Positions 23,405 through 35,351 of a stretch of DNA of 64,000 bases are shown in pieces. The position numbers and the translations under genes were made by a program. Positions within the stretch are counted from its first letter, which is position 1; every line of letters begins with the position of its first letter. Origin of the DNA: Aphrophora alni. Lineage: Eukaryota; Arthropoda; Insecta; Hemiptera; Aphrophoridae. The stretch is from the NCBI GenBank assembly GCA_963513935.1, contig OY740774.1, positions 82,298,890 to 82,362,889 of the forward strand. The letters are read 5' to 3'. A model generated the notes under the pieces. The model had not been told where the DNA came from. It did no database searches and saw only the letters and a list, made by a program, of their open reading frames with translations.

Positions 23405-26322
23405 ACGACTCGTGTGAGGGACGAAATAGTTCGTAAATAGCTTTTGAAATTTAGTTCGTTACTAAAAGTTAAAGATAATTCTAGAAGGAGCAAAAAGACG
23501 TAGTCAAATCTATTGTGTTTATCCCAAAAGAAATATAGATTATTTATTTATTTAAGGGCATTTACCATTATACAAAATACAAAAATTGTGAAACTTGCTA
23601 CCAATTTGTAACGTAACATTACATTTAGGCATAGCCTACTCTCTAAATTTTGGTTAACGTACTCCATTGCCCAAACCCATTTTGAGGTTTTTAAACACTC
23701 ATCTCAGGTGAGTTCATGCACAATTGGAACCCAGCTATGATGAAATTAATTTTACAATAACGAATTAAAACTAATCACTAACTAAACATACAACACCAAT
23801 TAGGAACACAGCTGACCTTGGGTGAAAGCCCTTCTCCAACTAGTCTCGTTTTAAATAATAAATAACGAGACTTAGGGATTGGACCTCCGGAAAACCTCAA
23901 ACGTAATGATCCTAATTAATATGTCAGCCAGTAAAATACAAACAGATTCCACTTCACATCACGACTAGTTTACCTGGACAGTTGGAATGCTTCTTCCCAG
24001 GTTGACTAACGTGGTCTTCTCAACATAGCTACAAACCAAGTTCCTGTCAGCTGTTCAGTGATGGAACGCTGCTCAAGTAGGTACCTTCAACTTTCGGCCC
24101 CGAACTCAGTGACCTCGTCAAAAAATACAACATAAAACTTACAGGTGTTTCCTTCTCCCCATCCTCACTTCCAAAACCTTTTGTCAAGAAGTATCGCTCT
24201 TCCAAGTGTCTCGATACCATTGTCACACTCTTAAAGATATTTCTCTCCTTATTCTTCGTGACGTAATCTAAAAGAAACAGAAACTTTGAGCATAGATCGT
24301 CAGATATCCTCATAAGTCATCAATCCATTTAATGCCTCTCCATTCAATCCTGTCAACTCTGGTTTCTTCTGCCTCAACCCTGCACTTCTCATTTCTACCG
24401 CTGCCAGTCTTCGCTTCGGATCCGCCGGTAATGTTTAAATCTCACAAACATAGCAATCACAGTTACCACTGCCACTTGTCTCAATCATTTCTTAGCTTGG
24501 AATGAGATATAACGATCCCACCAAATGAAGTTCCAACACTCAAATAAAATTTTCCTTTCCGAATACGAGTTCTTATTTCCTGCTCCCCTAAACATTTCTT
24601 GGTAATAGTCGATCCCAGGTGTTTAAAATGATCCAACTATTTCATCTGAAGACCACATTTCAAGGTCCTCAAAACCACCACATATACGCCTTCCTGAACT
24701 CACCGTATGCTCCAGTTTCTACATTCATTAAATAAATTCTTAACTATATATACCATTTCCAAAGCTATGTATATACATTAAAATAATAATAATTCTTTAA
24801 GCTCAATGTATGAAAAATAATATTTTTTGTTTCTTCCACGTCTTGTGTAACCATGATAGTTTGTCTAGTAGTTGTTCACACTCTATAAATGTCTTATTAC
24901 ATTCAATAAATCTTTTTTAGCTACTGCACACATGGAAATCACTCTGCGTTGTATTTGTAGTCCTGGCGGTTGTGATTATAATTAATATAAAACTTAGTTA
25001 CACCATTAGCAACTAATGTTGAACCCACATATTGGTGGATGCCTGCACAGAGGCGTAGATCACTTTGCCAGATCGGTAATTCACAGCTGATACTCTCGAC
25101 CTAAGATTAATCACTATTTTAGACATTTGTTTACTGTAAAACTCGGGGGCAAGGTATGCAACCTCCGACACAACAATGTATAAATAAAAGTCTATGAAAC
25201 AGGAGCGCAAAATATTTTATTCGCCACAACTCGCACAAATTAAATGTTTTATACGTGGCTTGCTACTTGCATTGTGATTGTTCTATACCATTCATTAGAA
25301 TCACGATAGGTAGTATATATTAAACGTAATCCATTGATGTATATAAACCCTTTAAATGCTGACGCCCTTAGCTTTTACCCCACCACTAATTGAGTTTGTT
25401 ATCTGGCGACCCAAATCGTTGGAAGCGTCAAGGATTAGACTACTGTTTATATTTTATTCTAATTCACAATGATGCTTATATACACGTTAGATGAAGGCTC
25501 TCCAGGAACAAGAAAGTGTAACTTTTGTGAAAATTTATATTTTTGTCACCGTGTGAAAATAAAAAATAATTTAATTAATTAAAAAGAAAAATTCAAAAAA
25601 GTTACGAATGGGAAGAGTTTTTATTTAACGAGGTAAAAATATCTCTTATGAATATTAGAAAAACTTCAAATTAAATTTTTTATTTAAAATTCTTTCTACG
25701 AGTATTTGTTACGTTTCGTTCACACCATTATATTTATTATTTCGAAGTGTGCTCAGATTCCGAGTGGAGACACCTGCGTCTATATTTTGGAACTGAACTC
25801 TGTTTTGAGTGGTGGCAATTTTAAAATGAAAATAAAAACTAAAATCTTTGTACATACATAGATCCTTCCAGGTTGAAAGAACCTGTTTTTAAAATTTCTT
25901 AACAATTGGTTCTTCCGTTTGGCTTTAACTGCGTAACACACAAACATACAGATAAAATGCCAAATAGTTGAGTTAAGCTCTTCCATCAGTTGCTATTTTG
26001 ATAAATAAATTACCAGTTTTATTTTTCCTTGTTATACAATGAAGACATATTTACGTACATCTGTATATCAAGTTTAACGTATGATTCTTGATTTATAAAT
26101 ATTTTTCTAACAAACTCAATCAAACAGACCGAAAACGAAGCGTTTTTCAAGTAATTGTACCCACAATATTTACTCCTTATTCCCCCTCCTTTAATCTCCA
26201 ACAGTATTAACCTATACTCTGGGAACACTCTGTGTAAAATCTAGTTATGTGACAGTAAGTCAAACCTATTACAGACTCATTTATATTACATTTTATCCAG
26301 GTAATAAGTATGGCTTATGTCT

Positions 26323-26350
26323 GTAACCATAGCAACCCAATATTACGTCA
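26323..26350. promoter_or_regulatory. second X-box/CRE-like pair
   Basis: GTAACCATAGCAAC (26323-26336) and ATTACGTCA (26342-26350), with the same five-base gap as at 21205-21232. Function not shown. Confidence 0.4.
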
Positions 26351-26607
26351 CGTCATTAAGTAGGGGTGACATTATATCCGTTATGGGTTTTATTTTTATT
26401 TGAAAATGTTTTCAGGACAGATAATAAATCTTTATAGAAAGCTGTCATATTTTTCTATTATCAAAAAACACTTATATCATTGAACAAGCAAGAAATAGTT
26501 TAACTAATAAAAATTGTTGCTTTTTCGGTTTGTAAGAAATGTGGATTTTTACATTCTCACTGTAATTGCAAAGGGAATGCAACGCTGTCAGTGTAATTAT
26601 TATTTCA

Positions 26608-26715
26608 ATCAGAGAAGAATTCGCTCTCAGAAGATTCGGTCAGAGAAGAAAATGTTTTGATTTTTCTCTCAGAGATGATACTTGAACAATACTTTCGGTC
26701 AGAGAAAACGATTCT
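26608..26715. repeat. TCAGAGAAGA-type repeat motif cluster
   Basis: Several copies of (G)GTCAGAGAA and TCAGAGAAGAATTC are arranged as in 33676-33935. Probably the end of a small mobile element; ends not defined. Confidence 0.4.
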
Positions 26716-27163
26716 TTGTAAAGCGTGAAGGTGGTACTTTGATTTGAAGAGGGGTGTTATTTATTTCTACGAGTATTTTTAAATGCCAAAATCGCATGGT
26801 CTCGTCTTAGAAATTTTTAGATCTTCGGATACACAATTGGAAAACGAAAAAGTTTGTTAAAACCTATAATTTATTTTATAAACAACAGTACGGGGAATAC
26901 AATATTATATTTAACCGTTATCTATAGTTTATAAAAATAACACAAGTATAAACGTTCATCGTATTCGTGCATTGTAATAACTTAGTTATAAGTGAAGATA
27001 AGTTACTGTACGGCTTTACGTACAGTAATTTCATTACCTTATTTGTTACAGTCACTTCTGATTAAAACTGAACCTGTTGTAGTGGACCTACAATAAATTT
27101 AATTATGTTATCGAATTTCTACACAAATCTTCCCATTCTAACATATCGATTATTAAGAAAGCT

Positions 27164-27175
27164 ATGTTACATAAT
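27164..27175. repeat. LINE target-site duplication, left copy
   Basis: ATGTTACATAAT, identical to 30790-30801, abutting the poly(A) tail. Confidence 0.85.
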
Positions 27176-27331
27176 TTTTTTTTTTTTTTTTTTTTTATTT
27201 ATTTATAACACTACAACTAGCTTTATCAGCTAACCAGCAGCTTACTTTCTAACAGCAATCGTGACAGTTTATTAGGTTATTTCCCAATGTCAATACCTAT
27301 GTTCACAGCTCCACACCCACAACTGTGAACT

Positions 27332-30001
27332 TTAAACCAAGTCAAAAGGCTTCAGTCTTTTAAGGCGTCGCACTAACTCTGCGTTGTCAAGCAGCTGAAG
27401 TACTTCAACGTTTTGGTGGTTATGGAGTCGAGACTCATGCTTTTTAGCTTGCTTTTGTATTTCGGCCTCTACCGTTTCGATCTTCAAGTCCCTGTGAATA
27501 GTGTCATTGCTGACATACCAAGGAGCTTTCACTAAATTCCTTAATACTTTATTTTGAAAGGTCTGAATAATTTTGATATTAGACTTCTTAGTGCAGCCCC
27601 ATAGCTGTATACCATATAACCATACCGGTTTTAGCACTTGCTTGTATAGCACTAGTTTGTTATGTACTGATAATTCTGACTTTCTTCCAATCAGCCAATG
27701 CATTTTCTTTAATTGAATACCCAGTTGTTCACGTTTCTTCTTAACATGTTCCTTCCAACGTAGCTTAGCATCAAGGGTCATACCAAGATATTTTGCACTG
27801 TTGGCATACGGTACTATATTTTGATCAATATATACTGGCTTATAAACACCTTTTCTATTTGTAAAGTTTACATGCACTGATTTTGTCTCATTAATCTTGA
27901 TACGCCATTTTTTAGTCCAAGCAGTGACATGGTCAGTCGCATTTTGCAGTTTACTTGTTGCATCTCCTACATCTTTCCCTACAGCCAGGATAGCCGTATC
28001 ATCAGCAAATGTGGCAATTAAGACGTCACCATCCTGAGGCAAATCATGAGTATAGATTAAGTACAGTATAGGTCCAAGTACGCTACCTTGAGGCACTCCA
28101 GCTTTGATGTTCCTTAGCTCTGAATATTCTGAATTCATCCGAACTCTAAAAAGTCTATCTGCTAAATACGAACTCAATAATTTACTCAGTTTTTGCGGAA
28201 GTATAGCTTTTAATTTGTTATTAATTCCAACATGCCAAACTTTATCAAAAGCTTGAGCAACGTCTAGAAATAAAGCCGAACATATATTTTTTTCTTCTAA
28301 GGCCTTTTCAACAGTGCTTGTTAATCTGTGCACCTGATCTATTGTCGAGTGCTTTTGGCGAAATCCAAACTGATGCAATGGTATAATCATTTTTTCTTGA
28401 ATTACTGCCATAAGTCGTGTCAAAATAATTCCTTCAAATACCTTAGATAGGACAGGCAGCAACGATATTGGACGGTATGAGGTTTTTTCTGTGGTTGGCT
28501 TTCCAGGTTTCGGAATCATCACAATTTCCGCCACCTTCCACTGACGAGGAACATAAGTTAATCTTATTGCTGCATTAATAATGGATGTTAATTTTACAAT
28601 AGCTTTCTTTGAAAGCTCTTTAACAACTTTACCAGTGATCAGGTCATAACCTGGAGCTTTTTTCTGTTTAACTTTCGTTTTGATTTCTCGAATCACCTCT
28701 TTCACTGTTGCAGGACTGATATTCGATTTATCTGGGTTGATCATTTTATCTAGGTTTTCCTTTGCTGTTTGCCTTGTAGGAGCACAGAAAGTATCTTCCA
28801 AGTAATCTGCAAATAATTCCACCTTTTCTTTGCTATCTCTAGCCCAAGTTCCATCTTCTTTCTTCAAAGGAGGAGACTGAGTAATAGGTCTCTTAAGAGA
28901 TCTAGCTGCTTTCCACAAGGAATAGTCACTGGTTTTATCGTATGACAAATTACCCATGTAGTTACTAAAGGTTTCGTTCTTTATTTCAATAATCATATTT
29001 TTCAATTCCTTACCTAACCGGTTTAACACATTTTTGGACAGTGGTGTTCGTGATTCTTGCCACCTTCGTCTTGCTTTTCTTTTTTCTTTTATTTTTTCCC
29101 GAATTTCGATAGGATAGTTAATTCCTCTGGTTTTTCCTTCGACTTTTGGAGTATTTTCCCAAGCCGATAATTGGATGTTAGCAATTAGGTTTTGAAGCTC
29201 AGTCTCCAGTTGTTCTATTGTTTTAAGAGGCGATTTAAGGTTTATTCTGCGATCCAAATCATTTTTAAATCCATCCCAGTCGGTATGAACGTTTACCAGA
29301 GTGGAAGGTTTTTGTTTCCTTATAACTGTTTGGCTGACAGTAAGAATAATGGGCGTATGGTCAGATGAAAGCTCCTCAGTCGCCTCAATGTCTGTGTAGT
29401 TGCTATTAATTCCCTTCAAAATGAAGAAATCTATTAGGTCTGGAATTTTCCTATTATCAGTCGGCCAGTATGTAGGTGTGCTTGTTGACTGAAATTCACA
29501 CCGATAACTTATCGCAGCCTCATACAGTTCCTTTCCTCTGGGTGATATTAACCTGGAACCCCAATATGTGTGCTTGGCATTTAAATCTCCGCCCACAATA
29601 AAGTGGTTACCCATCCCCTGGAAAAATGCTTCAAATTGAGTATTCTTTATTATATGTCTAGGTGGGCAGTATATCGCTACTACTGTCACATCCTTAGACT
29701 CAGTTTTGACTCTAACTAAGGTAGCTTGAATTTCATTTGTCTCATATTTAATATCTTCATAATGACTAATGTTTTCCTTAATAATGACAGCAGTTCCACC
29801 ACGCGATTTATTGCTAGGATGAATAGTATTATATATCTGGTAGCCTTTTATTTTAATATAAGATTCTTTAGTGAAATGGGTCTCCGAGATAAGGCATATA
29901 TCAATTTTATGGCTTTCAAGAAATATTTCCAACTCATGTTTGTGTTTCAAGAGGCCGTTAGAGTTCCAGGCTGCTATTCTCACAGTCTCCATCACCATCA
30001 T
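27332..30001 (-). CDS. LINE ORF2: endonuclease and reverse transcriptase
   Basis: 889 aa, uninterrupted. N-terminal apurinic-type endonuclease: WNSNGL near residue 10, SETHF near 40, GDLNAKH near 137 and SDHTP near 213. The RT domain spans about 440-720, with PKPGK near 490, the AFDKVWH block near 590, and catalytic FADD near 665. The C-terminal part lacks RNase H. The protein nicks target DNA and primes reverse transcription of the element RNA. Its start overlaps the ORF1 stop as ATGA, suggesting translation by termination-reinitiation. Because the frame is intact while the 5' end is lost, it is probably a recent but immobile copy. Confidence 0.95.
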   Translation of the reverse strand: MMVMETVRIAAWNSNGLLKHKHELEIFLESHKIDICLISETHFTKESYIKIKGYQIYNTIHPSNKSRGGTAVIIKENISHYEDIKYETNEIQATLVRVKTESKDVTVVAIYCPPRHIIKNTQFEAFFQGMGNHFIVGGDLNAKHTYWGSRLISPRGKELYEAAISYRCEFQSTSTPTYWPTDNRKIPDLIDFFILKGINSNYTDIEATEELSSDHTPIILTVSQTVIRKQKPSTLVNVHTDWDGFKNDLDRRINLKSPLKTIEQLETELQNLIANIQLSAWENTPKVEGKTRGINYPIEIREKIKEKRKARRRWQESRTPLSKNVLNRLGKELKNMIIEIKNETFSNYMGNLSYDKTSDYSLWKAARSLKRPITQSPPLKKEDGTWARDSKEKVELFADYLEDTFCAPTRQTAKENLDKMINPDKSNISPATVKEVIREIKTKVKQKKAPGYDLITGKVVKELSKKAIVKLTSIINAAIRLTYVPRQWKVAEIVMIPKPGKPTTEKTSYRPISLLPVLSKVFEGIILTRLMAVIQEKMIIPLHQFGFRQKHSTIDQVHRLTSTVEKALEEKNICSALFLDVAQAFDKVWHVGINNKLKAILPQKLSKLLSSYLADRLFRVRMNSEYSELRNIKAGVPQGSVLGPILYLIYTHDLPQDGDVLIATFADDTAILAVGKDVGDATSKLQNATDHVTAWTKKWRIKINETKSVHVNFTNRKGVYKPVYIDQNIVPYANSAKYLGMTLDAKLRWKEHVKKKREQLGIQLKKMHWLIGRKSELSVHNKLVLYKQVLKPVWLYGIQLWGCTKKSNIKIIQTFQNKVLRNLVKAPWYVSNDTIHRDLKIETVEAEIQKQAKKHESRLHNHQNVEVLQLLDNAELVRRLKRLKPFDLV

Positions 30002-30768
30002 TTTTGTTTCCCTACTAAAGGCATGTTATTAATTGATTTTCTAAAACCACTTTCTAATTTAGTGAGTCTGTCGAGTACCCTTTCGTTTAGCTTTTCTTGT
30101 TGATCAATTTTTTTAATTAATTTTTGAAGCAGCTGATTAGTTGATGTCTCCTCAAGTTCATCTTTTTTATTAGTGATAGCAGTTCCTACCTTGTTCGCAT
30201 AAGAGTCGAATTGTTTTGTTTGCCTTAATTTGCTTTCCTCAATGTTTGTTTTTACTAGAATTTCTTCTTGAAAATGGCTTAGCTGAGTACTCTCTGTTGA
30301 TTTAGTATTTCTTTTGCTAATAGTCTTTTCCCTCATTTTCTGTATATGCTTTGCTACTTCACAACCTCTGTAGCTTGCTGGGTGAGCCTCACCACAATTA
30401 ATACATCTTGGTGGAGTATCTTTGCTTTTTAGACAGTCGCTAGAAATATGATTCCCGGCACACTTTACACATTTTGCATCTCTTCCACAGAACCTTTGAG
30501 TATGGCCATGTCTCTGGCATCGTTTGCACTGAGGCACCATTCTTGGTTTCCTCAACGCTTCAATCTTAACTTTCATACCCATTATATTAACAATTGTATA
30601 TATTTTTTGCACACTTTCCTCTTTGCTAAAACATAACATAAACAAAGGCAAAGGCAATTTTGTTTTCCTTTCCAGGATATGCACAACATTTAATATTTTA
30701 AATCCCTTTTCTGTTAGCTCTTGCTTAATATCCTCTGGTTTACATGAAGGATGTAAGTGCCTAGCCAT
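29998..30768 (-). CDS. LINE ORF1 (gag-like, zinc knuckles), N-terminally truncated
   Basis: From the ATG at 30768 it is 256 aa. It opens with the HLHPS...IK.EL...GF block usual in the middle of Jockey-type ORF1 proteins, followed by three CCHC-type knuckles (CKRCQRHGH.., CVKCAGNH.., CINCGEAHP..) and a coiled-coil tail. The frame stays open to 30816, but the target-site duplication at 30790-30801 shows that residues upstream of about 30789 belong to host flank. The full protein should be longer at the N-terminus. It binds element RNA in the RNP. The stop overlaps the ORF2 ATG. Confidence 0.85.
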   Translation of the reverse strand: MARHLHPSCKPEDIKQELTEKGFKILNVVHILERKTKLPLPLFMLCFSKEESVQKIYTIVNIMGMKVKIEALRKPRMVPQCKRCQRHGHTQRFCGRDAKCVKCAGNHISSDCLKSKDTPPRCINCGEAHPASYRGCEVAKHIQKMREKTISKRNTKSTESTQLSHFQEEILVKTNIEESKLRQTKQFDSYANKVGTAITNKKDELEETSTNQLLQKLIKKIDQQEKLNERVLDRLTKLESGFRKSINNMPLVGKQK

Positions 30769-30789
30769 GACTTTTATTTCTCTGTTGAT

Positions 30790-30801
30790 GTTACATAATG
30801 A
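30790..30801. repeat. LINE target-site duplication, right copy
   Basis: ATGTTACATAAT next to the 5' end of the truncated LINE. It falls inside the longest open frame of ORF1, showing that the first residues of that frame come from flanking DNA. Confidence 0.85.
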
Positions 30802-31439
30802 TTTAAAAACGTTCAATGTGAAATCTAATTAATTTATAGCCAAAATCAATTTTGCTATTATACTTGATTCTATAAAAAGTAGATATAGCTTTCAAGATGT
30901 TTTAATATTTAATCATTCGGTTTAGCACTGACAATATAGCTATTGCATAGCGTGGGACGTGTTAACAATTTGCATGGACTAAAAAGTAAAAGTAAAAAAA
31001 ATCACAGCTACTGTACACGCGAACAAACTTTTTCAAAAGAACCGATATATTAAATATTATTTGAAAGTTTAAAAAAAAACAGAATTTTCGGAACAACTTA
31101 TTTTTTAAACTTAGTTTCTTCTTCTTTCAAAGTAAACTAGAAACCGAGATAACAAAATATGTTTTTGACTTTTGACCTGTATAGAGTTGAAATTACAAAA
31201 TCATTGATATTGAATTCTGAAATATCTAATTATAATTTTACAACAGCAAAAAACTAACACATGGCAACCTAACCTGTATTCGACTACAGACAAGTGCAAC
31301 TATAAATAAATAAGTTTGCTCACTACAAATCTTATATTTTATTATTCTGTATTAGTAAATTCTTAAATAATACTATTAAATGACTCAAAAATGTAAGGTT
31401 GAGCTACCAAAATAACAAACTAATATTCACCATCACTTT

Positions 31440-31720
31440 GTACTATACCGAAGTAGGATGGAAAACTACATCCTCAATAATGTATAATTTAGTCACCCTA
31501 CAGTCAGCTAGGCGTGAGGTTTTCTTTTGACATCCTACAATACAACACGGACGCTCGTACTAAACAAAAGCATTTGTACTTTTTATCGGTTGCAGTACTT
31601 TTCAATTGAATGTTTAAAAAAATTTATATTATTTCATTTGTAAAAATATTTTATATTTTAAAGTGTAGGATGACACCTCATATCCTACATGAAAAAAGCA
31701 CAGCTTAAACTTGTTTTATT
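31440..31720 (+). repeat. dispersed repeat family 2, second copy
   Basis: Matches 18850-19080 in order: ACTACATCCTCAATA, GACATCCTACAA, TTTTTATCGGTTGC. Its end GTAGGATG...CATATCCTACA also occurs alone at 11477-11502, where the two halves form a hairpin. Confidence 0.6.
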
Positions 31721-33675
31721 TGGAACTTTATACAAATTTGTTTTTTGTTCTAAGACAATTAATTTCATCTTTAAGTGAACAATATAGAAGAAAGTAATTA
31801 TCTTAATAGTGATACTCTTAAAGCACTCTAAGACTAAACATAATACTTTCTTCTTAATTTATTTAAGAAACACAGAGAGTGCGTTTTAAGTAAACATTTA
31901 ATCTGTGTAATAACTCAGGTCATGTTATATTCTTGCTGGACAAATTTGTTAAATTACAAACTACAAGAACACTGTGTAAATTGTTCGTTAATATTTCTGT
32001 TTATATACCTTACTCAGTGAAAGATAAACTTCGATCTTAATATTGTACTGCAAACAATGGAACATTTCATTTGTTTACAGTAGATGTTAATTCCCTAAAA
32101 TTATTAGTTTTGTTGTTAAGATATACAAGTTGTACTTGTTAGAATATATAAGTTATTTATGTTGTTTTATGGAATATGAATTTTCTTTTCATTTCATTGC
32201 ATTAGATCTCACCAGCTCTTGCAGCTTCTTATAGGACCGTGCTTTGACACGGCTCCACTGGCCTGCAGCCTTCATTAGGCTTACGAATTTCAGAACTGTA
32301 TTTGTTTGTATAGTGCCATGTAACTGTCTTAGAATATGTTCAATCTATTGTTTTTGTCATTATTTTATTTCCACCTTAACCTGTCTTTTTTGTCTGTCTC
32401 TAGAGATCTTCGTTTCTAATTCTAAAAGACCACCATAATCTCAGAATTTTTCTTAGACATCCATTTACAAAAACAGTCTGTTGGTTAAATTTCTTGATAT
32501 CTATCCAAGTTATAATAACAGAGAGCCTGAGTTAGAGTGGTTAGAGAGTACCACAAGATTTCCAAAAAAATCCTGAACTACTAGCAAGTGTAGCAAAACT
32601 CCAAGATGTTCTAAATAATCGCTAAAATCAAACAATACATCAGGGAGAGCGCTAAGCTACAAGGGTGTTCCAAGTTAAAATGATGGGAGAGGAAATCAGC
32701 AATCTGTTTAGAGAGAGAAGGATCTATGCCACACGAACCTCTTTATGGTGGAGAGGGAATTCCCAGTCTGAGCTAACTGTTGCGAGTGATGTGTTTGTCC
32801 ACTATAACCTCAAAATGCCTGTAATAATAATTGTGATGTAGTTACAGCAATTAAAACTAGAAAGAGAATAAGGAATGAGGGAAACTGGAAGATAACTGAA
32901 ACAAAAAGACTTCGAAATAGTGGGTTGTCATGAATGATAAAACCGAGAAATATATTCCAGCTAAAATAATACACTCTGTGATTACGCAAATAAAAGTGAA
33001 AAAAACCAATGTAAAGTGGTGTAGTTATCTTCCTTTGTTGGACATTGAAAATCAAAACATTTTTGTAGGTTTTTATAAACTAGCTGACTATTTACAGACG
33101 TACGTATATACAAAATACGTTTTTGATTGGAGTAATAAAAAACAGTTTGTTTAAAAAAAATAGCTTCCGGATAAATGTTTCTAGGAATTGTTTTCTTTAC
33201 TTTGACCCATATAATCACCACTCAAACTTTCTAACGAGATTTTCTGAACACTATATATTCTACACCTACAGGAAGACATTTTGTATACATGTATTTATAA
33301 AATTTCATATTTCTAAAACTTTAATAATTAAGTATAGATTATCAAAACAGAAACCGCTAAAACATAGCTGACTACAGCATATCTAAACAAAAAAGAGGAT
33401 AGTTTGAAATTGAATAATAAAATTAACATTGCAATATTTTGGGCCAAACAAACAAAAATGACAAATTATATCAATTAATCGTCAGCTTACAAAACGAATA
33501 CGATACAATTTGTAAATTCATAAAATTGTTTAAACTATGATAATATAAAAGTAAATCTCTACTAAACGTTTCACCAATTTGTCCATTGACCAAAGCTTTT
33601 CTAAACAGAGACCATGCAATATTAGCAATTTAAAATACATCTCGTATTAAAAACATGCCCTTTCAAATCCAAGCT

Positions 33676-33935
33676 TTACATGGATCCTCTTCTCTGACCG
33701 AATCTTATGTAACCCAATTCTACGGAATCTTTCTTCTACGGAAACCTTGTTTTTTCGATCCCAGAAAACTCCCAGATTCTTCTCTGACTGAAAAAAGAAT
33801 AATATTTACTTTTGTAACTTATTACTTCTTTGAGCGAAATATTTATTTTTGTGTCAGAGAAGAATCTGATAGTTGATAGACGTATTTTTGTTCAGAGAAG
33901 AATTCTGTCGCAGAAGATTCGGTCAGAGAAAGCCG
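33676..33935. repeat. small inverted-repeat element with TCAGAGAAGA motifs
   Basis: TCTCTGACCGAATCTT on the left (about 33690) is the inverse of AGATTCGGTCAGAGA on the right (about 33918), and TTCTTCTCTGA / TCAGAGAAGAAT blocks occur between. Related motifs are at 26608-26715. Confidence 0.5.
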
Positions 33936-34508
33936 CACCTAACTAAAACTGTTAATTGTAAATACATATATTAAATAAATTCGCATATTAAATGTATTAT
34001 ATATCACCAATTTAGAATACATTTACTGTTATTTATTTTTCTCCTGACTCTCTTTTTCTTCTTTTTTTTCACTTCCCTTCTTTATTTCCATCAAATCTTT
34101 CAGCAATCACTAGCAAAAATTACCATTTAAGGAACTCTTTACGAGAAACAGCACTTTACATATTCAGGATAATATAATGCACTATTATTATAATTTAAAA
34201 TATTGTTGATCAGCACTGCTTTTCAAAAGTGTGCTTTGCATGCAACATAATGTATGATAAATCCAAATATGAAGCTGCAAATTCTAATACTAAATTTATA
34301 AATAAAGCAGTGCCCACATTGATTAAATGTAAACATCAGTAAAATACAGTATAAACACATATGCAAATACACACACACACACACGCACATACATCAAAAT
34401 AGAAATTAGTAGCTACTATAATAGATACATTCTTTTAATAAACATACTATAATGTATGTACATACATTGAAATATTCTTGTTTAGTCTGTTAATTAGTTT
34501 TGTATAAT

Positions 34509-34625
34509 TTTTCTTCTTCTTCTCCTCCTTCTTCTTCTTCTTCTTCTTCTTCTTCTTCTTCTTCTTCTTCTTCTTCTTCTTCTTCTCCTCGGTCTTCTTC
34601 TTCCCCCTCATCTTCTTCTTTTTCT
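34509..34625. repeat. (TTC)n microsatellite
   Basis: About 115 bases of almost pure TTC/CTT repeats with a few CTC interruptions. The minus-strand ORF through it is only a poly-Glu shadow. Confidence 0.95.
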
Positions 34626-34644
34626 AGGTCAAGAAAAGATTTAG

Positions 34645-35085
34645 TTGAACAATTTAATATGCTTAGACATTGATACCATTTTAAATTCAAGATACAGTGA
34701 TTACTACAGACATATAAGTGGCTTAACCCCCTGTGAACCATACTTTGAAGAAAATTGTCCTTTATACATACTAAGAATTACTGCTCAATTACGCCTTGTT
34801 GGCAAGAAATGTAATAGATTAATATTGCAGAATGACAACTATAGCTTTAACCCTAGTGAAATCTGCCCAATCTGCATAACGAATGTAACTATAACTCACC
34901 TTTTGTTGGAATGTGAAAGGTATAATCTTTTTAGGTGTAAATATTTGAACAATTACAATTCTGTGCAATATTTATATAATATAGAGACAATCTTAACCTC
35001 AAACTCAGTACAGGCAATGAAAAATATCTACCTTTTTGTTATGTATAGCCTAAAACTTAGAAAATCTATTTTAAACTTAATGTAA
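34645..35085 (+). pseudogene. LINE ORF2 C-terminal remnant
   Basis: 146 aa open frame with the C-terminal zinc motif of many LINE ORF2 proteins: C74-X2-C77-X7-H85-X4-C90 (CPIC...THLLLEC), preceded by a region ending LTPCEPYFEENCPLY. There is no RT domain: the copy is 5'-truncated. It is followed by about 270 bases of A/T-rich 3' tail and then more TTC repeats at 35352-35400. Confidence 0.65.
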
Positions 35086-35351
35086 TAAATTAGTTTGGGA
35101 AAGTATCTTCAAACAACTAACTCGTTTGTAAATGTACTGATATTATTGTAGTTCCTATAATTTGGTATAAAATGTTTGTGGTATAATTGTATAAAAATAT
35201 TTTTGTAAGTATTATAAATGCACCAGAAAGTTAATTATAGAAAAACTAAGGATAAAAACGAACAATGTCATAAAATATGTTATTTTTGTAAATGGTCAAC
35301 ATCTTGCTTATGTACACTATACTTTAAAGCAATAAAGTTGTTATGTTATGT

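Larger units (their letters stand above)
23405..27163. other. non-coding stretch downstream of the minisatellite
   Basis: No ORF with a recognisable domain. It contains an X-box/CRE-like pair (26323-26350) and a TCAGAGAAGAATTC / GATTCGGTCAGAGAA motif cluster (26608-26710) that recurs at 33676-33935. Confidence 0.4.
27176..30789 (-). mobile_element. Jockey-like non-LTR retrotransposon (LINE), 5'-truncated
   Basis: Minus-strand element ending in a 21-base poly(A) tail (T-run at 27176-27196). A 12-bp direct repeat ATGTTACATAAT sits at 27164-27175 and 30790-30801, exactly outside the tail and the 5' end, and is read as the target-site duplication. ORF1 with zinc knuckles and ORF2 with endonuclease and RT but no RNase H fit the Jockey group. 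The 5' end falls inside ORF1, so upstream promoter and ORF1 N-terminus are missing. Confidence 0.92.
30802..34508. other. non-coding AT-rich stretch
   Basis: Holds a family 2 repeat (31440-31720), a small inverted-repeat element with TCAGAGAAGA motifs (33676-33935) and an (AC)n run near 34370-34385. Open stretches here are short and have no recognised domain. Confidence 0.4.

Noticed and set aside
24047..24313. Minus-strand 88-aa ORF
   Set aside because: No domain, no conserved neighbours, and composition like random open frames of this region.
30769..30816. First residues of the longest LINE ORF1 frame
   Set aside because: The target-site duplication at 30790-30801 puts most of them in host flanking DNA.
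34490..34741. Minus-strand ORF rich in Glu
   Set aside because: It is a direct read-through of the TTC microsatellite.
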